From RGIG3009 sp045648765 (GTDB lineage Bacteria; Bacillota; Clostridia; Oscillospirales; Acutalibacteraceae), in assembly GCA_045648765.1 (NCBI GenBank), contig JAZROQ010000034.1, forward strand, positions 1 through 30,864: DNA of 30,864 nt, given 5' to 3'. The position numbers were made by a program, and so were the translations under genes. How positions within the stretch are numbered: position 1 is the first letter of the stretch; the number at the start of each line of letters is the position of its first letter. A model generated the notes under the pieces. The model worked only from the letters and a program-made list of their open reading frames with translations. It was not told where the DNA came from and ran no database searches. Positions 1 through 8,330 of this stretch are shown in pieces.

Positions 1-275
1 CCCCCGACTTCGGCATCCGGTGCTGAAATCACGGTGGATGCCGTGACTTTGCCGTAAGGCGCCGCGGCAGCGAGCGCCGCTTCCATGGCGGCACGTACGC
101 TGGACACATCTCCGCGCAACTTGACACACGCGCCGGCTTTCAAACGGTTGCGTTCCACACCTTGAATCTTGACGTCCGCTGCTTTGGCTGCCGCATCCAG
201 TGCGACGAGGCACGCCATAAAGCCATCCAACTCAAAAATGCCAATCGCCTGACCGGTATAGTTTTTATCTACCAT
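1..275 (-). CDS. Bacterial microcompartment shell protein, BMC-H type (partial)
   Basis: The first 91 codons are visible; the gene runs off the left edge. After an 8-residue N-terminus the protein reads AIGIFELDGFMACLVALDAA, the beta-strand/helix opening of the BMC fold (PF00936), followed by ADVKIQGVERNRLKAG and a CVKLRGDVSSVRAAMEAAL segment, which is the typical second half. Proteins of this family (PduA, EutM, CcmK type) form hexamers that tile the shell of organelles enclosing enzymes such as those for ethanolamine, propanediol or glycyl-radical metabolism. The start is ATG at 275 with an AGGTAGGTG ribosome site upstream. It follows its own sigma-A-like promoter at 305-333. The cargo pathway cannot be told from this fragment. 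The domain assignment is strong; subtype EutM/PduA is inference. Confidence 0.87.
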   Translation of the reverse strand, partial: MVDKNYTGQAIGIFELDGFMACLVALDAAAKAADVKIQGVERNRLKAGACVKLRGDVSSVRAAMEAALAAAAPYGKVTASTVISAPDAEVG

Positions 276-304
276 ACTGAGAGCACCTACCTTTTCTTTG
301 CTGT

Positions 305-333
305 ATTATACCACACGTTTTCGACACACACAA
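305..333 (-). promoter_or_regulatory. Sigma-A-type promoter of the BMC shell gene
   Basis: Read leftward: -35 TTGTGT (328-333), 17-base spacer, -10 TATAAT (305-310). The -10 is perfect and lies 30 bases from the BMC start codon. Confidence 0.65.
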
Positions 334-400
334 GTGTAAAAACTCAAAGGAGAGTCGGTTATCCCCTACAAACCCGCACCAAACTGAGGTGAACACCGTA

Positions 401-450
401 ACAAACCGATTCGTTACCATAGGGGACGATGCCTACATCCTCCTTTTTCA
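401..450. repeat. Short dispersed intergenic repeat, copy 1
   Basis: ACAAACCGATTCGTTACCAT (401-420) followed by AGGGGACGATG matches a second copy at 18821 (ACAAACCCATTCGTCACTAT, then AGGTGCAATG) with a few substitutions. Both copies lie upstream of leftward promoters and next to other repeats. The GTAAC...GTTAC ends of copy 1 (399-417) can pair. The rest of 334-528 holds no gene that I can support. Confidence 0.5.
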
Positions 451-471
451 AATCCGTCGCGCATCGCGCGA

Positions 472-495
472 CACCTTCACTCTTCACTTTTCACT
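472..495. repeat. Heptamer tandem repeat (TTCAC-type), copy 1
   Basis: CACCTTC, ACTCTTC, ACTTTTC, ACT are successive 7-base units, followed by CAATCCCC. The same units recur at 28797-28827 and, degenerate, at 29019-29060, so this is a dispersed short tandem repeat and not chance. Confidence 0.55.
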
Positions 496-499
496 CAAT

Positions 500-522
500 C
501 CCCTGTGATTTTCATCACGGGG
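500..522 (-). terminator. Possible hairpin terminator after the histidine kinase
   Basis: CCCC(T)GTGAT - TTTC - ATCAC GGGG forms a 9-bp stem with one bulged base, 6 bases past the histidine kinase stop. Read leftward there is no T-tract after the stem; the T-rich side faces right, so leftward termination is uncertain. Confidence 0.35.
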
Positions 523-528
523 TTTTCT

Positions 529-1959
529 TTACAACTCAATATAAAATTCCACGCCGTTTTCGGTGTTTTGTACACCATACGGCAAGTGATGCGCGTTCAT
601 GATCGCCGCCACCACCGAAAGCCCAATGCCCGTGCCGCCGTATTCGCGGGTGCGGGCTTTATCGACTTTGTAAAAACTTTCCCACACGTGGGGCAAATCT
701 TCTGCGGGGATCGGCGCGCCTTCGTTGAACACCGTTATTCGCGTGCGTTGTTCATTTGGTGTAATGGTAACGCGAATTTCGCCGCCGTCGGACACGTGGT
801 TTAACGCGTTTGTCAGGTAATTGGTGAGCACGTTTTCAATAAGTGCCGCGTCACCCCACACCGGTTGCGCTTCGTTGTCAATGGTGGGCAGCGCCACACC
901 GTGTTCTGCAAACAAGGGGGCAAACCGTTCCAACAGCCGCTTGGTGAGCGCCGCTATGTCAAATTGTTCGATTTGCAGTTCTTCTTTTCCGGATTCGAGT
1001 TGCATTAATAACGTCAGTTTGTGCAAGATAAGCGACAGTTTTTGCGCTTCTTCCTCAATAACGGTGCAATAAAACTCACGCGAGGCGGCATCGTCTGCGG
1101 CGTTTTCGTGCAACCCTTCAGCATAGTTTTGAATGAGCGACAACGGGGTTTTGAGTTCGTGCGATACGTTGCGAATAAAGCGTGTGCGCGCTTCATCTTG
1201 GCGTTCTTTTTGCTCGACGTCGGCAAGGAGTTTGGCGTTGGCGGTTTTGAGTGCCGCCAAGTTTTGCGCCATCGACTGCGAAACCGTGTTGAGGCTCTGC
1301 CCGAGTTCCGCCAATTCGTCTTGACCGCCAACGTTTACATACCGTTTCGAAAAATCAAGATGCGCCATCCCCTGCGCCATATCGGACAGTTGCCGCACCG
1401 GACGTGTGACCGAACGCGACACAAAATACATGGCAACAAACCCGCACAAAAGCGTGGCAAGTGCCGACCACCACAAAAAGCGATTGACAATGGCCACCCC
1501 ATCCCCCACGCGGGAAAGCGAACACCACAACATAATGTTAACGCCGTTTTTGCTTTTGCCAAACAACGCAAGGCGCTGTTCGCCCTCTTGTGTTGCCACG
1601 TTGCGCACGGTGTACGAACCTTGTGTGACGGGAATATCCTCGGGCGAAACAAACACCGAATCGGACAAACGCGGGTCGTTGGAGTAAAGCAAACGGTATC
1701 CCGACCACACGGTGGCGCCAATGCCTTTTTGTGTCACGTAGCCGCCAAGGTTTTGTTCGATGTTTTGGCGTTTGGAAAGCACATCGTCTGCCACAACAAA
1801 GGCTTGTTCCAGCACGGCGGTTTGTTCGCGTTCGTAGTGGCGCTGAAACGCAAAACTGTTGAGCAACCAGTTAAACAAAAGCAACACCAAAATGCACAAC
1901 GCAAGCGCGCCAAACAATTTCCCCGCAATGGAACGGAAAAAACGAGTAACAGAGCGCAT
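529..1959 (-). CDS. Sensor histidine kinase of an OmpR/EnvZ-class two-component system
   Basis: A 476-residue membrane histidine kinase. A first transmembrane helix (about residues 14-35), an extracytoplasmic sensor region of roughly 125 residues, and a second helix (about 160-180) are followed by a HAMP linker (RSVTRPVRQLSDMAQGM), a HisKA dimerisation domain with the phospho-acceptor His267 in SHELKTPLS, and an HATPase_c domain with the N-box (NYLTNALNH) and G-box (GGTGIGLSVV). It should autophosphorylate and pass phosphate to the adjacent response regulator. Its ATG at 1959 lies 3 bases after the regulator's stop, and the regulator's last codons (GAGGAGG) supply the ribosome site, so the two are translated together. 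The signal is unknown. The architecture resembles VanS- or PhoR-like kinases, but no specific symbol can be justified. Confidence 0.93.
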   Translation of the reverse strand: MRSVTRFFRSIAGKLFGALALCILVLLLFNWLLNSFAFQRHYEREQTAVLEQAFVVADDVLSKRQNIEQNLGGYVTQKGIGATVWSGYRLLYSNDPRLSDSVFVSPEDIPVTQGSYTVRNVATQEGEQRLALFGKSKNGVNIMLWCSLSRVGDGVAIVNRFLWWSALATLLCGFVAMYFVSRSVTRPVRQLSDMAQGMAHLDFSKRYVNVGGQDELAELGQSLNTVSQSMAQNLAALKTANAKLLADVEQKERQDEARTRFIRNVSHELKTPLSLIQNYAEGLHENAADDAASREFYCTVIEEEAQKLSLILHKLTLLMQLESGKEELQIEQFDIAALTKRLLERFAPLFAEHGVALPTIDNEAQPVWGDAALIENVLTNYLTNALNHVSDGGEIRVTITPNEQRTRITVFNEGAPIPAEDLPHVWESFYKVDKARTREYGGTGIGLSVVAAIMNAHHLPYGVQNTENGVEFYIEL

Positions 1960-1962
1960 ACG

Positions 1963-2634
1963 TTACGCCTCCTCGAACTTGTAACCGATGCCACGCACGG
2001 TTTTGATGCATTCGCCCGCTTTGCCCAGTTTACTGCGCAGTTTTTTAATGTGTGTGTCGACGGTACGGGCATCGCCGTCGTAATCGTATTTCCACACGCT
2101 GTTAAGAATGCGGTCACGCGACAGCGCTAAACCGCGGTTGGTCATCAAATAATCCAGTAATTCAAATTCCGTAAAAGTAAGCGGCACCGAAACGCCGTCT
2201 ACTTTGACTTCGCGTGCCAGTTTGTCCACAGTAAGCCCCGCCGTACCTGCCGCATGGTCTGCGCCGCTGTGACGGCGTTGTATGGCTTCGATCCGCGCCG
2301 CCAAAATTTTAAGACTGAACGGCTTGGCTATGTATTCATCGGCACCCAGCGCAAAACCTTTGAGCTCGTCTTCCTCTTCCCCGCGGGCGGTAAGCATGAT
2401 AATGGGGGTTTGGTGCGTTTTGCGAATTTCTTTGCACACTTCCCACCCGTTTTTGCGCGGCATCATGACATCGAGCAACACCAAATCGGGGTGCTCGGCT
2501 TGGAACACCGCCAACGCTTCTTCGCCGTCGGCGGCTTCCACGGTGTGATAATTTTTAATTTTGAGATAATCGGCGATAACGCGGCGCATACGCATTTCGT
2601 CATCGACGATCAACACGGTATACGGTTTTTCCAT
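1963..2634 (-). CDS. OmpR-family response regulator
   Basis: A 223-residue two-domain regulator. The receiver domain (about 1-120) has the acidic pair D11/D12, phospho-acceptor Asp55 in LVLLDVMMPRKNG, the T in IIMLTARG and the lysine in YIAKPFS. The C-terminal winged-helix DNA-binding domain (about 130-223) shows LTFTEFELLDYLM, SRDRILNSVW and the ending VRGIGYKFEE of the Trans_reg_C family. Two starts are possible: ATG at 2640 overlaps the stop of the upstream gene (TAATG), and ATG at 2634 lies 8 bases after GGGG. I chose 2634 because of that spacing and because family members begin MEKPYTVLIVDDE-like. It partners the kinase directly downstream. Targets are unknown. Confidence 0.93.
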   Translation of the reverse strand: MEKPYTVLIVDDEMRMRRVIADYLKIKNYHTVEAADGEEALAVFQAEHPDLVLLDVMMPRKNGWEVCKEIRKTHQTPIIMLTARGEEEDELKGFALGADEYIAKPFSLKILAARIEAIQRRHSGADHAAGTAGLTVDKLAREVKVDGVSVPLTFTEFELLDYLMTNRGLALSRDRILNSVWKYDYDGDARTVDTHIKKLRSKLGKAGECIKTVRGIGYKFEEA

Positions 2635-2639
2635 ACACA

Positions 2640-3224
2640 TTACCCCAATTCAATTACCACGCGGTCGGTGGTTGCAGATTGTACTCCGCCTGTGAGTACG
2701 CCAATGGTGCTTTGGTACAAAAGCAGCGGGTCACGCAAAAAGTTTTCGCGCACCAGCTCCGCTTGGTGTTCATCCCCCACCAGCAACGAAAACCGAAGCA
2801 ACGGCGGGTTTTCCACCCCCACCGTGCACGTAACCACAAATCCGTTTTCAGTGGGTGTTATTTCGACACGGTTGCCTTGTTCGTTCCGTCGGCGGGAAAG
2901 CAAGCGCAACGCCGCCGCGACCGAGCGTTCCCGCAACGTATACGGTAAACGGTCGGCGAGTGTTTGCGAAGCCTCGGCACCCGTTTGTGTTAAAACGAGC
3001 GTGCCGTCATCCTGCTCTGTCAAAAGCGTTTGTTCGACCATATCGTCAAGTGCGGCGCTGGTATCGAAAAAGTTTGCCATCCCGCCGCCGCAAATCACAT
3101 CGAGCACGTCGGCGCGTGGCATGGGTTGCCCCACCCCGCAAAGCAAATATCCGATAAGCAATTTAATTTCGTGAGAGTTGTGCAAACCGCCCGGTTCCAC
3201 ACCTGCACCAAACGCAGAATTCAC
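2640..3224 (-). CDS. DUF4364 family protein
   Basis: A 194-residue cytoplasmic protein that appears to belong to DUF4364 (PF14277), a Firmicutes family with a winged-helix-like N-terminal half. The N-terminus (HNSHEIKLLIGYLLCGVG) and the segment with MANFFDTSAALDDMVEQTLL are typical; the C-terminal half is a beta-rich domain. I place the start at GTG 3224, because a GAGGTG ribosome site lies 7 bases upstream, whereas a longer reading from 3290 would begin upstream of the promoter's -10 hexamer. It is first in the operon with the response regulator and histidine kinase and overlaps the regulator's region by TAATG, suggesting coupled expression. The function of the family is not established; a regulatory role is inference from the fold and context. 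Confidence 0.75.
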   Translation of the reverse strand: MNSAFGAGVEPGGLHNSHEIKLLIGYLLCGVGQPMPRADVLDVICGGGMANFFDTSAALDDMVEQTLLTEQDDGTLVLTQTGAEASQTLADRLPYTLRERSVAAALRLLSRRRNEQGNRVEITPTENGFVVTCTVGVENPPLLRFSLLVGDEHQAELVRENFLRDPLLLYQSTIGVLTGGVQSATTDRVVIELG

Positions 3225-3258
3225 GCTAAAACACCTCGTTTTTTGTGTCGTTGTGTTT

Positions 3259-3287
3259 AGTATACCACAACAAAAACAAACTCGCAA
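3259..3287 (-). promoter_or_regulatory. Sigma-A-type promoter of the DUF4364/two-component operon
   Basis: Leftward -35 TTGCGA (3282-3287), 17-base spacer, -10 TATACT (3259-3264), 35 bases upstream of the GTG start. The same pair of hexamers with the same spacing precedes the cobalamin riboswitch (18784-18812). Confidence 0.75.
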
Positions 3288-3300
3288 CAATATTTACAAA

Positions 3301-3328
3301 GCCTCCCTTGTGTAAAGGGAGGCTTTTT
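3301..3328. repeat. Solo hairpin of the CCTCCCTT/AAGGGAGG repeat family, terminator-like
   Basis: GCCTCCCTT - GTGTA - AAGGGAGGC is a perfect 9-bp stem followed by TTTTT on the plus strand. The same stem and loop occur at 28879-28900 (right end of a larger repeat) and a C-rich variant at 28619-28639. Here it stands alone between the GH16 terminator and the next promoter. Confidence 0.6.
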
Positions 3329-3360
3329 CCCGCCAAGGTTTGCACAAAACCCATAGCAAA

Positions 3361-3387
3361 AGCGCCCCTACGTGCTGCAGGGGCGCT
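3361..3387 (-). terminator. Terminator of the 1572-residue GH16 gene
   Basis: AGCGCCCCT - 9-base loop - AGGGGCGCT, a perfect 9-bp GC-rich stem 9 bases beyond the stop codon. Read leftward it is followed by TTTGC, a short T-run. Confidence 0.6.
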
Positions 3388-3396
3388 TGCTTTTGT

Positions 3397-6300
3397 TTAG
3401 TCGTCGTAAATATCTTCCTCTTCGCCGGGGATAATCACGAACCCACCCGTTGCGCGGGCATAGGCTTCGTTCACGCTATCGGTTACGACATCGGTATAAA
3501 TGGTGGTAATCACACCGTCTATGTTCAATTGAACATACCCGCGTGCATCGTACCTGCGTTCGTTAAACGTGGTCGACGGCTCTTTTGTCATCATATTCAC
3601 CGCAAACACCACGTATTCTTCGGTAAATTCAATACACCGCAATACGTTGTCGGTACTATTGTAGGCCTCGGAAGTCCAGCGAGCATTTTCAACCGTTAGT
3701 TCGGTGCCGGTCTCGTGACGACGGAGAATAGCGCCCATACTAACCACTTCGTAATACTCGTTGTTATACGGCAAGTACAACACATCGTTTATGGTGGTGT
3801 AACCCGAACCAAAGTCGAGTTTGGTACCAAAGCGAATACCATCCACGTTTTCTTTGGTTGCCTCTGCACCGCGCAGGAAGTGCAGGCCCAAACCGTTCAT
3901 GGTAACGCCAAACGATGTCAATTTCGGTTTATCTGCTACCGTTACCACACAAGTGGCGTAGTTGCCGCCATCCACTGTGGCGGTGATGGTGGCCACGCCC
4001 GCTTTGCGGGTGGTGACCACACCGTTTTGAACGGTTGCCACCGTGTTGTCCGAAGAAGTCCACACAACCGCGGTGCCTTGGGGGCTAACGGTGGCATTCA
4101 AGGTGACCGTTTCGCCCGTCCACACATTGGCCGCCGTTTTATCAAGACGAATCGTGGGTTTGTTTGCCACGTTCACCACACAAGTAGCAAAGTTGCCGCC
4201 GTCCACCGTGGCGGTAATGGTGGCACTGCCCGCTTTCAGCGCTGTTACCACGCCGTTTGCTACGGTTGCCACCGTGTTATCCGAAGAAGTCCACACAACG
4301 GCGCTGTCTTGCGGGTCGACCGTGGTGGTTAAGGTTTTGGTTTGTTCACAATACAGGTTAATGCTTTGCTCGGCAATCGCCACCGTGGGTTTTTTGGCTA
4401 CGGTAATAACAACGGTATCGGTAGCGCCACCATACACGCTTGCCGTAATGGTTGCCGTGCCCGCTTTATGCGTGGTGACCACACCGTTTGCCACCGTTGC
4501 CACCGCATTGTCACTGGATGTCCACGTAATGATTGCACCGGCAGGTGTTGCCGCCGCGTTCAGATTAACGCTTTCGCCAATCCAAACGTTGGCAGCCGTT
4601 TCGTCAATTGCCACGGTGGGACGGTTTTGCACCACCACGTCGCACGTGGCCGAAAGCGCATCTGCCGTGGTAGCGGTAATGGTGGCAAGGCCTTCGCCCA
4701 CCGCCGTGATTTTGCCGTTTTGGTCCACCGTTGCCACCGCCGTGTTGTCAGAGGTGTAGGTAACCGTGCCCAAGGTGCCGCTTGTCACCGAAGCTTGCAA
4801 CGTTTTGGTATCGCCTTTTAGCAAATTCACCGCCGAGTTAGAAAGCACCAATTCGCAGCCGTCCACCACCGTAAACTTAATAGTTTTGGTAAGCGCGGTA
4901 CCTCCCGCCTTGGGAGTGGCTTTAACGGTAACGTTTGATGTACCGCAAGCCTTGGCAGTTAATTGGGAATTGGAGTTTCTTTCCAAAACCGATGTCTTCG
5001 ACGAAGAGGTAAAGGATAGATTGTAATTTCCCACATCTAAGCTCGAATCAAAACACATATAGAAAAGCGCTTGTTTGGTATAGTTGTTTAATAACATACT
5101 TGTCCCAACACCTTGCACCAAGAACCCATCGGTTTCCACCAGCGAAAGGTTGTCAAAATAGGCGGGGGTGGTACCGTTACTGTTTCGCAAACTAACGGTA
5201 TAGCTTTTGTCAAGTTTATAAGCACCGTTTTCTACCGCTGTTGTGGTAAAGGTGTAACAAAAATCCACCCATTTGCCCGCATTACCGCTGGTAACCGGTT
5301 TTTTCTCGCCCGTATAGTCGTTGCTGTCGTATATATTGCTGGTATAAAAACCCAACAACGTAACGCCTGCATCGCCTTTTACACGACCGGTCAAACGGTA
5401 GGTTTTGCCCGCCTCAAGCGACAAACCATTCAAATATCCCGATTGGCCCGCCGGCAACATAAGCGCACGGTTGCCGTCCGATTCGGTTGTGATAGAACCT
5501 TTTCCATCCACCACGATGCCATAAGTCTCCCCGTTTCCATTCAGGGCTTTGTGGTCGTCGTTATAGGGGTGTTCAAAATCCCCAAACGGAATACATTCGC
5601 CATAGTTGTCCACCGTTACCACATATTGTTGCACAGCCTTTTTACCGCGGTAGGCGGTAATCACGGTCTTGCCTTCGTGGTGGGTAGAAATCACACCGTT
5701 TGCCACCGAAGCAATCATCGAGTTAGCAGAATGCCAGTAAAGCGTGTTGTCATCGGTAAGCGGTGTTGCCGAGGTAACATTCGGTGCCCAGTGCAAAGCT
5801 TCCACCGTGGTTTCGTTATCGACAATGGGATAAGCGTGGGGGTCTTGTTCGTTTTTCTGCCACACGCGGATATAATCAATTTCCAGCGGCCAACCCTTGG
5901 AACCCGCCAAAATCAGCGGCGAAAGTTGGTTATCCAGCGGCGTAAATGCATCGGCGGTCAGTTCACCGATTGCAGCAATACCCTCGGGATAGTGGCCATT
6001 TTCCGACCAGTCTTGATAAAAGATTTCTCTGCCGTCAAGATAAACAATGAGCAACCCTTTTTCCCAACGGTAACCCACGGTGTGCCACTGCCCGTCACCA
6101 ATGTTGTTTTTGGTGTCTAAAATGTGGTTAGAACCACGGTTGTTAACCGAGTTCGTAACCGTTTGATTACTGTTGTTCAACCGAGTTTGGTCGTGCATGG
6201 TAATGGTCCATTGGCAGTTATTTTTGTCGTAACCCCAATATTCCATCCAGTCCATTTCGACATAGCGCTCTAAATAACCTAACTTCGACGAACAAATCAC

Positions 6301-8115
6301 CTCGGGCGGGAACGACCAAATAGCAGGAGCATTGGGCACACCCTCCTCTTTGATTTTGCTGTAATCGGTACCCTCAATCCACCCTTCGGGCACACTGTCA
6401 AAGCGGGTGCGGTATTCCAAATACCCATATTTAAATCCGTGCCAACCCGCGGCGGTGTTACCATCCATGGTCGCCATCAACCAGTTGTAGCGCATGTTAT
6501 CGCCCGCCAAGGTCATCACGCCATCTTTAATGGAATAGTCGTCTTTGTCACCGCAAACATCGGTAAGGTCGGTCAAATACCATTTGTAGCCATAGTCGCC
6601 CGTGTATTCGGTGTCGACGTTGGCAGCGTTGAACTCATCGCTGAACGTAAGGGTGTCGTATCCGCCCGCCAACGCCTCGGGGGGCGCTTGCAAACGAGTT
6701 TCCTCCACGCGAAAATGCCCTTGTGCACCAATGTTTTCGCGGTCGCCAAGATAGGTGGTGGAAGCGTTGGCAGAAACCACCCATTCACCCACAGGCGGTG
6801 TCCATTTGTTCGGCAAGGTAAGCGTTACCGATTGGCCTGCTTTAAGCCCACCTTTTTGCACCATGGTGCCCAAGTTCACCGTTGTGTCGCCGTTTCTTGC
6901 CACAAAATCCACCGTGATATCGCTGTAATCGCCCAAATCAACGGTGCCTTTGTTCGAAAGGTTCACCGAAAATTGCAACGGTGTTTCCGATTGCAACTGC
7001 ACACCGTTTGGATTCCACATCAAATCCGAAAGTTCCAAACCGGTGCCTTGTGCGCAATAAAAATCGTCAATCAACACTTCGGTAGCGCCCGAAAAATGCA
7101 AACGTGCCGTACCGCTAAGGCTGATTTTATGCAGTTTAATACGCGCCGTATGGGTGCGCCAACCGTTTTCGTCGGGTGCCGTGGTGGTGGGTTTGCCGTT
7201 AACTTTGCCAACCTCACTGTTGGCAGCCGAAATCCGCACGGTTGCGGCATCGTTTTCGCTTTTATAACGGAACGAAATAATCACATCGCGGTTAACATCA
7301 AAAACGGATTTGTTATAGCACAAACTCGCCAACGGCAAAACGGCTTCGTTGCCGTCGGTTGCGTTCAAACCGGAAAATTTAATCACGTTGTTGTTGCCGT
7401 CTTGTGCATCGGTAACCGTGATACCGCTTTTCACAAAGGGGCCAAACACACCACCGGGGAAAATGGTGAATTCACCGGTGTCTTTATCTTTGTTTGTCAC
7501 CATGGTTACCGCCAATGCGGCAACTTCTTCGCGGGTGTCGTCGGGGAACACGTTCAAGCCCGGTTTGTATTCAAAAATTTCAAATTCGTCAATATACGCT
7601 TCTTTGGTTGCGTGGGTGTTATACAAACCAAATTGGGCAAATTGGTCGGTTTCGTTTACCGGTGTAAACATATATTGATATTGAATAAACTTGTCTGTTT
7701 CTTGGTAATTGGTTGCGGGCAAACTGCCGTTAATACCGGCATACGTTGTGTCGGTCCAATATACCGAGTGGTTTAAACTTTTTACTTTGTAGCGTATTAC
7801 ATAAGCTCCACCGGGCACCAATTTTTGGCGCAGTGTCACCGTTTTCATCTTTTTGTTCGAGGTATTCGGGGGGATAACCAGCGCTTTGCTGCCACCCAAA
7901 CCAACACCGTCGGCAATCTCAAAACCGAAGTCCACACTTCCGTTTTCAAAATCACCGTCGGGGAAGAAATTAAACACCTCGGGTGTTGCGGCTTGCGTTA
8001 CTCCCGCCGATGCTTCTTGCGCCGTAGCAGGCAACACCAAGCCGGAGACCGTGCAACCAATCAGCAAGGCCACCGAAAGGGCAAGCGCTAACAACCGTTT
8101 TCCCCAATTTTTCAT
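3397..8115 (-). CDS. Secreted multidomain glycoside hydrolase family 16 (probable beta-1,3-glucanase)
   Basis: A 1572-residue secreted protein. Signal peptide at residues 1 to about 33, then two beta-sandwich carbohydrate-binding-like regions (about 45-190 and 200-370), a CARDB-like domain (about 373-475), and the GH16 catalytic domain (about 486-755), which contains EMDWMEYWG: nucleophile Glu620, Asp622 and acid/base Glu625 in the ExDxxE pattern. Downstream are a Big_2-like domain, another binding-like module (about 838-990) and four consecutive Big_2 Ig-like repeats (about 1087-1394), each with a WTSSDNTVATV-type core, then a C-terminal domain with GIRFGTKLDFG. No transmembrane or sortase signal ends the protein, so it is probably released or held non-covalently. 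The start is ATG 8115, 8 bases after AGGAGG. Family and catalysis are well supported; laminarin-type substrate is inferred from the family. Confidence 0.9.
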   Translation of the reverse strand: MKNWGKRLLALALSVALLIGCTVSGLVLPATAQEASAGVTQAATPEVFNFFPDGDFENGSVDFGFEIADGVGLGGSKALVIPPNTSNKKMKTVTLRQKLVPGGAYVIRYKVKSLNHSVYWTDTTYAGINGSLPATNYQETDKFIQYQYMFTPVNETDQFAQFGLYNTHATKEAYIDEFEIFEYKPGLNVFPDDTREEVAALAVTMVTNKDKDTGEFTIFPGGVFGPFVKSGITVTDAQDGNNNVIKFSGLNATDGNEAVLPLASLCYNKSVFDVNRDVIISFRYKSENDAATVRISAANSEVGKVNGKPTTTAPDENGWRTHTARIKLHKISLSGTARLHFSGATEVLIDDFYCAQGTGLELSDLMWNPNGVQLQSETPLQFSVNLSNKGTVDLGDYSDITVDFVARNGDTTVNLGTMVQKGGLKAGQSVTLTLPNKWTPPVGEWVVSANASTTYLGDRENIGAQGHFRVEETRLQAPPEALAGGYDTLTFSDEFNAANVDTEYTGDYGYKWYLTDLTDVCGDKDDYSIKDGVMTLAGDNMRYNWLMATMDGNTAAGWHGFKYGYLEYRTRFDSVPEGWIEGTDYSKIKEEGVPNAPAIWSFPPEVICSSKLGYLERYVEMDWMEYWGYDKNNCQWTITMHDQTRLNNSNQTVTNSVNNRGSNHILDTKNNIGDGQWHTVGYRWEKGLLIVYLDGREIFYQDWSENGHYPEGIAAIGELTADAFTPLDNQLSPLILAGSKGWPLEIDYIRVWQKNEQDPHAYPIVDNETTVEALHWAPNVTSATPLTDDNTLYWHSANSMIASVANGVISTHHEGKTVITAYRGKKAVQQYVVTVDNYGECIPFGDFEHPYNDDHKALNGNGETYGIVVDGKGSITTESDGNRALMLPAGQSGYLNGLSLEAGKTYRLTGRVKGDAGVTLLGFYTSNIYDSNDYTGEKKPVTSGNAGKWVDFCYTFTTTAVENGAYKLDKSYTVSLRNSNGTTPAYFDNLSLVETDGFLVQGVGTSMLLNNYTKQALFYMCFDSSLDVGNYNLSFTSSSKTSVLERNSNSQLTAKACGTSNVTVKATPKAGGTALTKTIKFTVVDGCELVLSNSAVNLLKGDTKTLQASVTSGTLGTVTYTSDNTAVATVDQNGKITAVGEGLATITATTADALSATCDVVVQNRPTVAIDETAANVWIGESVNLNAAATPAGAIITWTSSDNAVATVANGVVTTHKAGTATITASVYGGATDTVVITVAKKPTVAIAEQSINLYCEQTKTLTTTVDPQDSAVVWTSSDNTVATVANGVVTALKAGSATITATVDGGNFATCVVNVANKPTIRLDKTAANVWTGETVTLNATVSPQGTAVVWTSSDNTVATVQNGVVTTRKAGVATITATVDGGNYATCVVTVADKPKLTSFGVTMNGLGLHFLRGAEATKENVDGIRFGTKLDFGSGYTTINDVLYLPYNNEYYEVVSMGAILRRHETGTELTVENARWTSEAYNSTDNVLRCIEFTEEYVVFAVNMMTKEPSTTFNERRYDARGYVQLNIDGVITTIYTDVVTDSVNEAYARATGGFVIIPGEEEDIYDD

Positions 8116-8189
8116 ACCCAAATCCTCCTGCAACAATCAAAAATAGCAATAAAAACCATAATTACCGATTATACTATATAGTTACATTC

Positions 8190-8218
8190 ATTGTACCATT
8201 TTCTCTTTTGTTTGTAAA
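8190..8218 (-). promoter_or_regulatory. Probable promoter of the 1572-residue GH16 gene
   Basis: Leftward TTTACA (8213-8218), 17-base spacer, TACAAT (8190-8195). A second -10-like TATAAT lies at 8168-8173. The TTTACA-N17 form is shared with the promoter of the upstream GH16 gene (16601-16629). Confidence 0.6.
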
Positions 8219-8270
8219 GAATTTTCTTCTGCGCTCTTCCTTTTTTTCGGTGTGTAAAAACAAAACAAAA

Positions 8271-8300
8271 GTGACCGATGCAACACGTTGCATCGGTCAC
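8271..8300 (-). terminator. Terminator of the 2725-residue GH16 gene
   Basis: GTGACCGATGCAA - CACG - TTGCATCGGTCAC, a perfect 13-bp stem, 30 bases past the stop at 8331. Leftward it is followed by TTTTGTTTTG; rightward by TTTTTT, so it could work in both directions. It separates the two GH16 transcription units. Confidence 0.8.
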
Positions 8301-8330
8301 TTTTTTAATACTGTTTATGCAAGGCGAGGT

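Noticed and set aside
2640..3290. Longer start for the DUF4364 protein at 3290
   Set aside because: The extra 22 codons would run across the -10 hexamer and the transcription start; GTG 3224 has the ribosome site.
6439..7776. Long plus-strand frames (also 5113-6120 and 8208-9650) opposite the GH16 genes
   Set aside because: Mirror-frame by-products of the codon use in the leftward genes; no homology-like motif or start signal.
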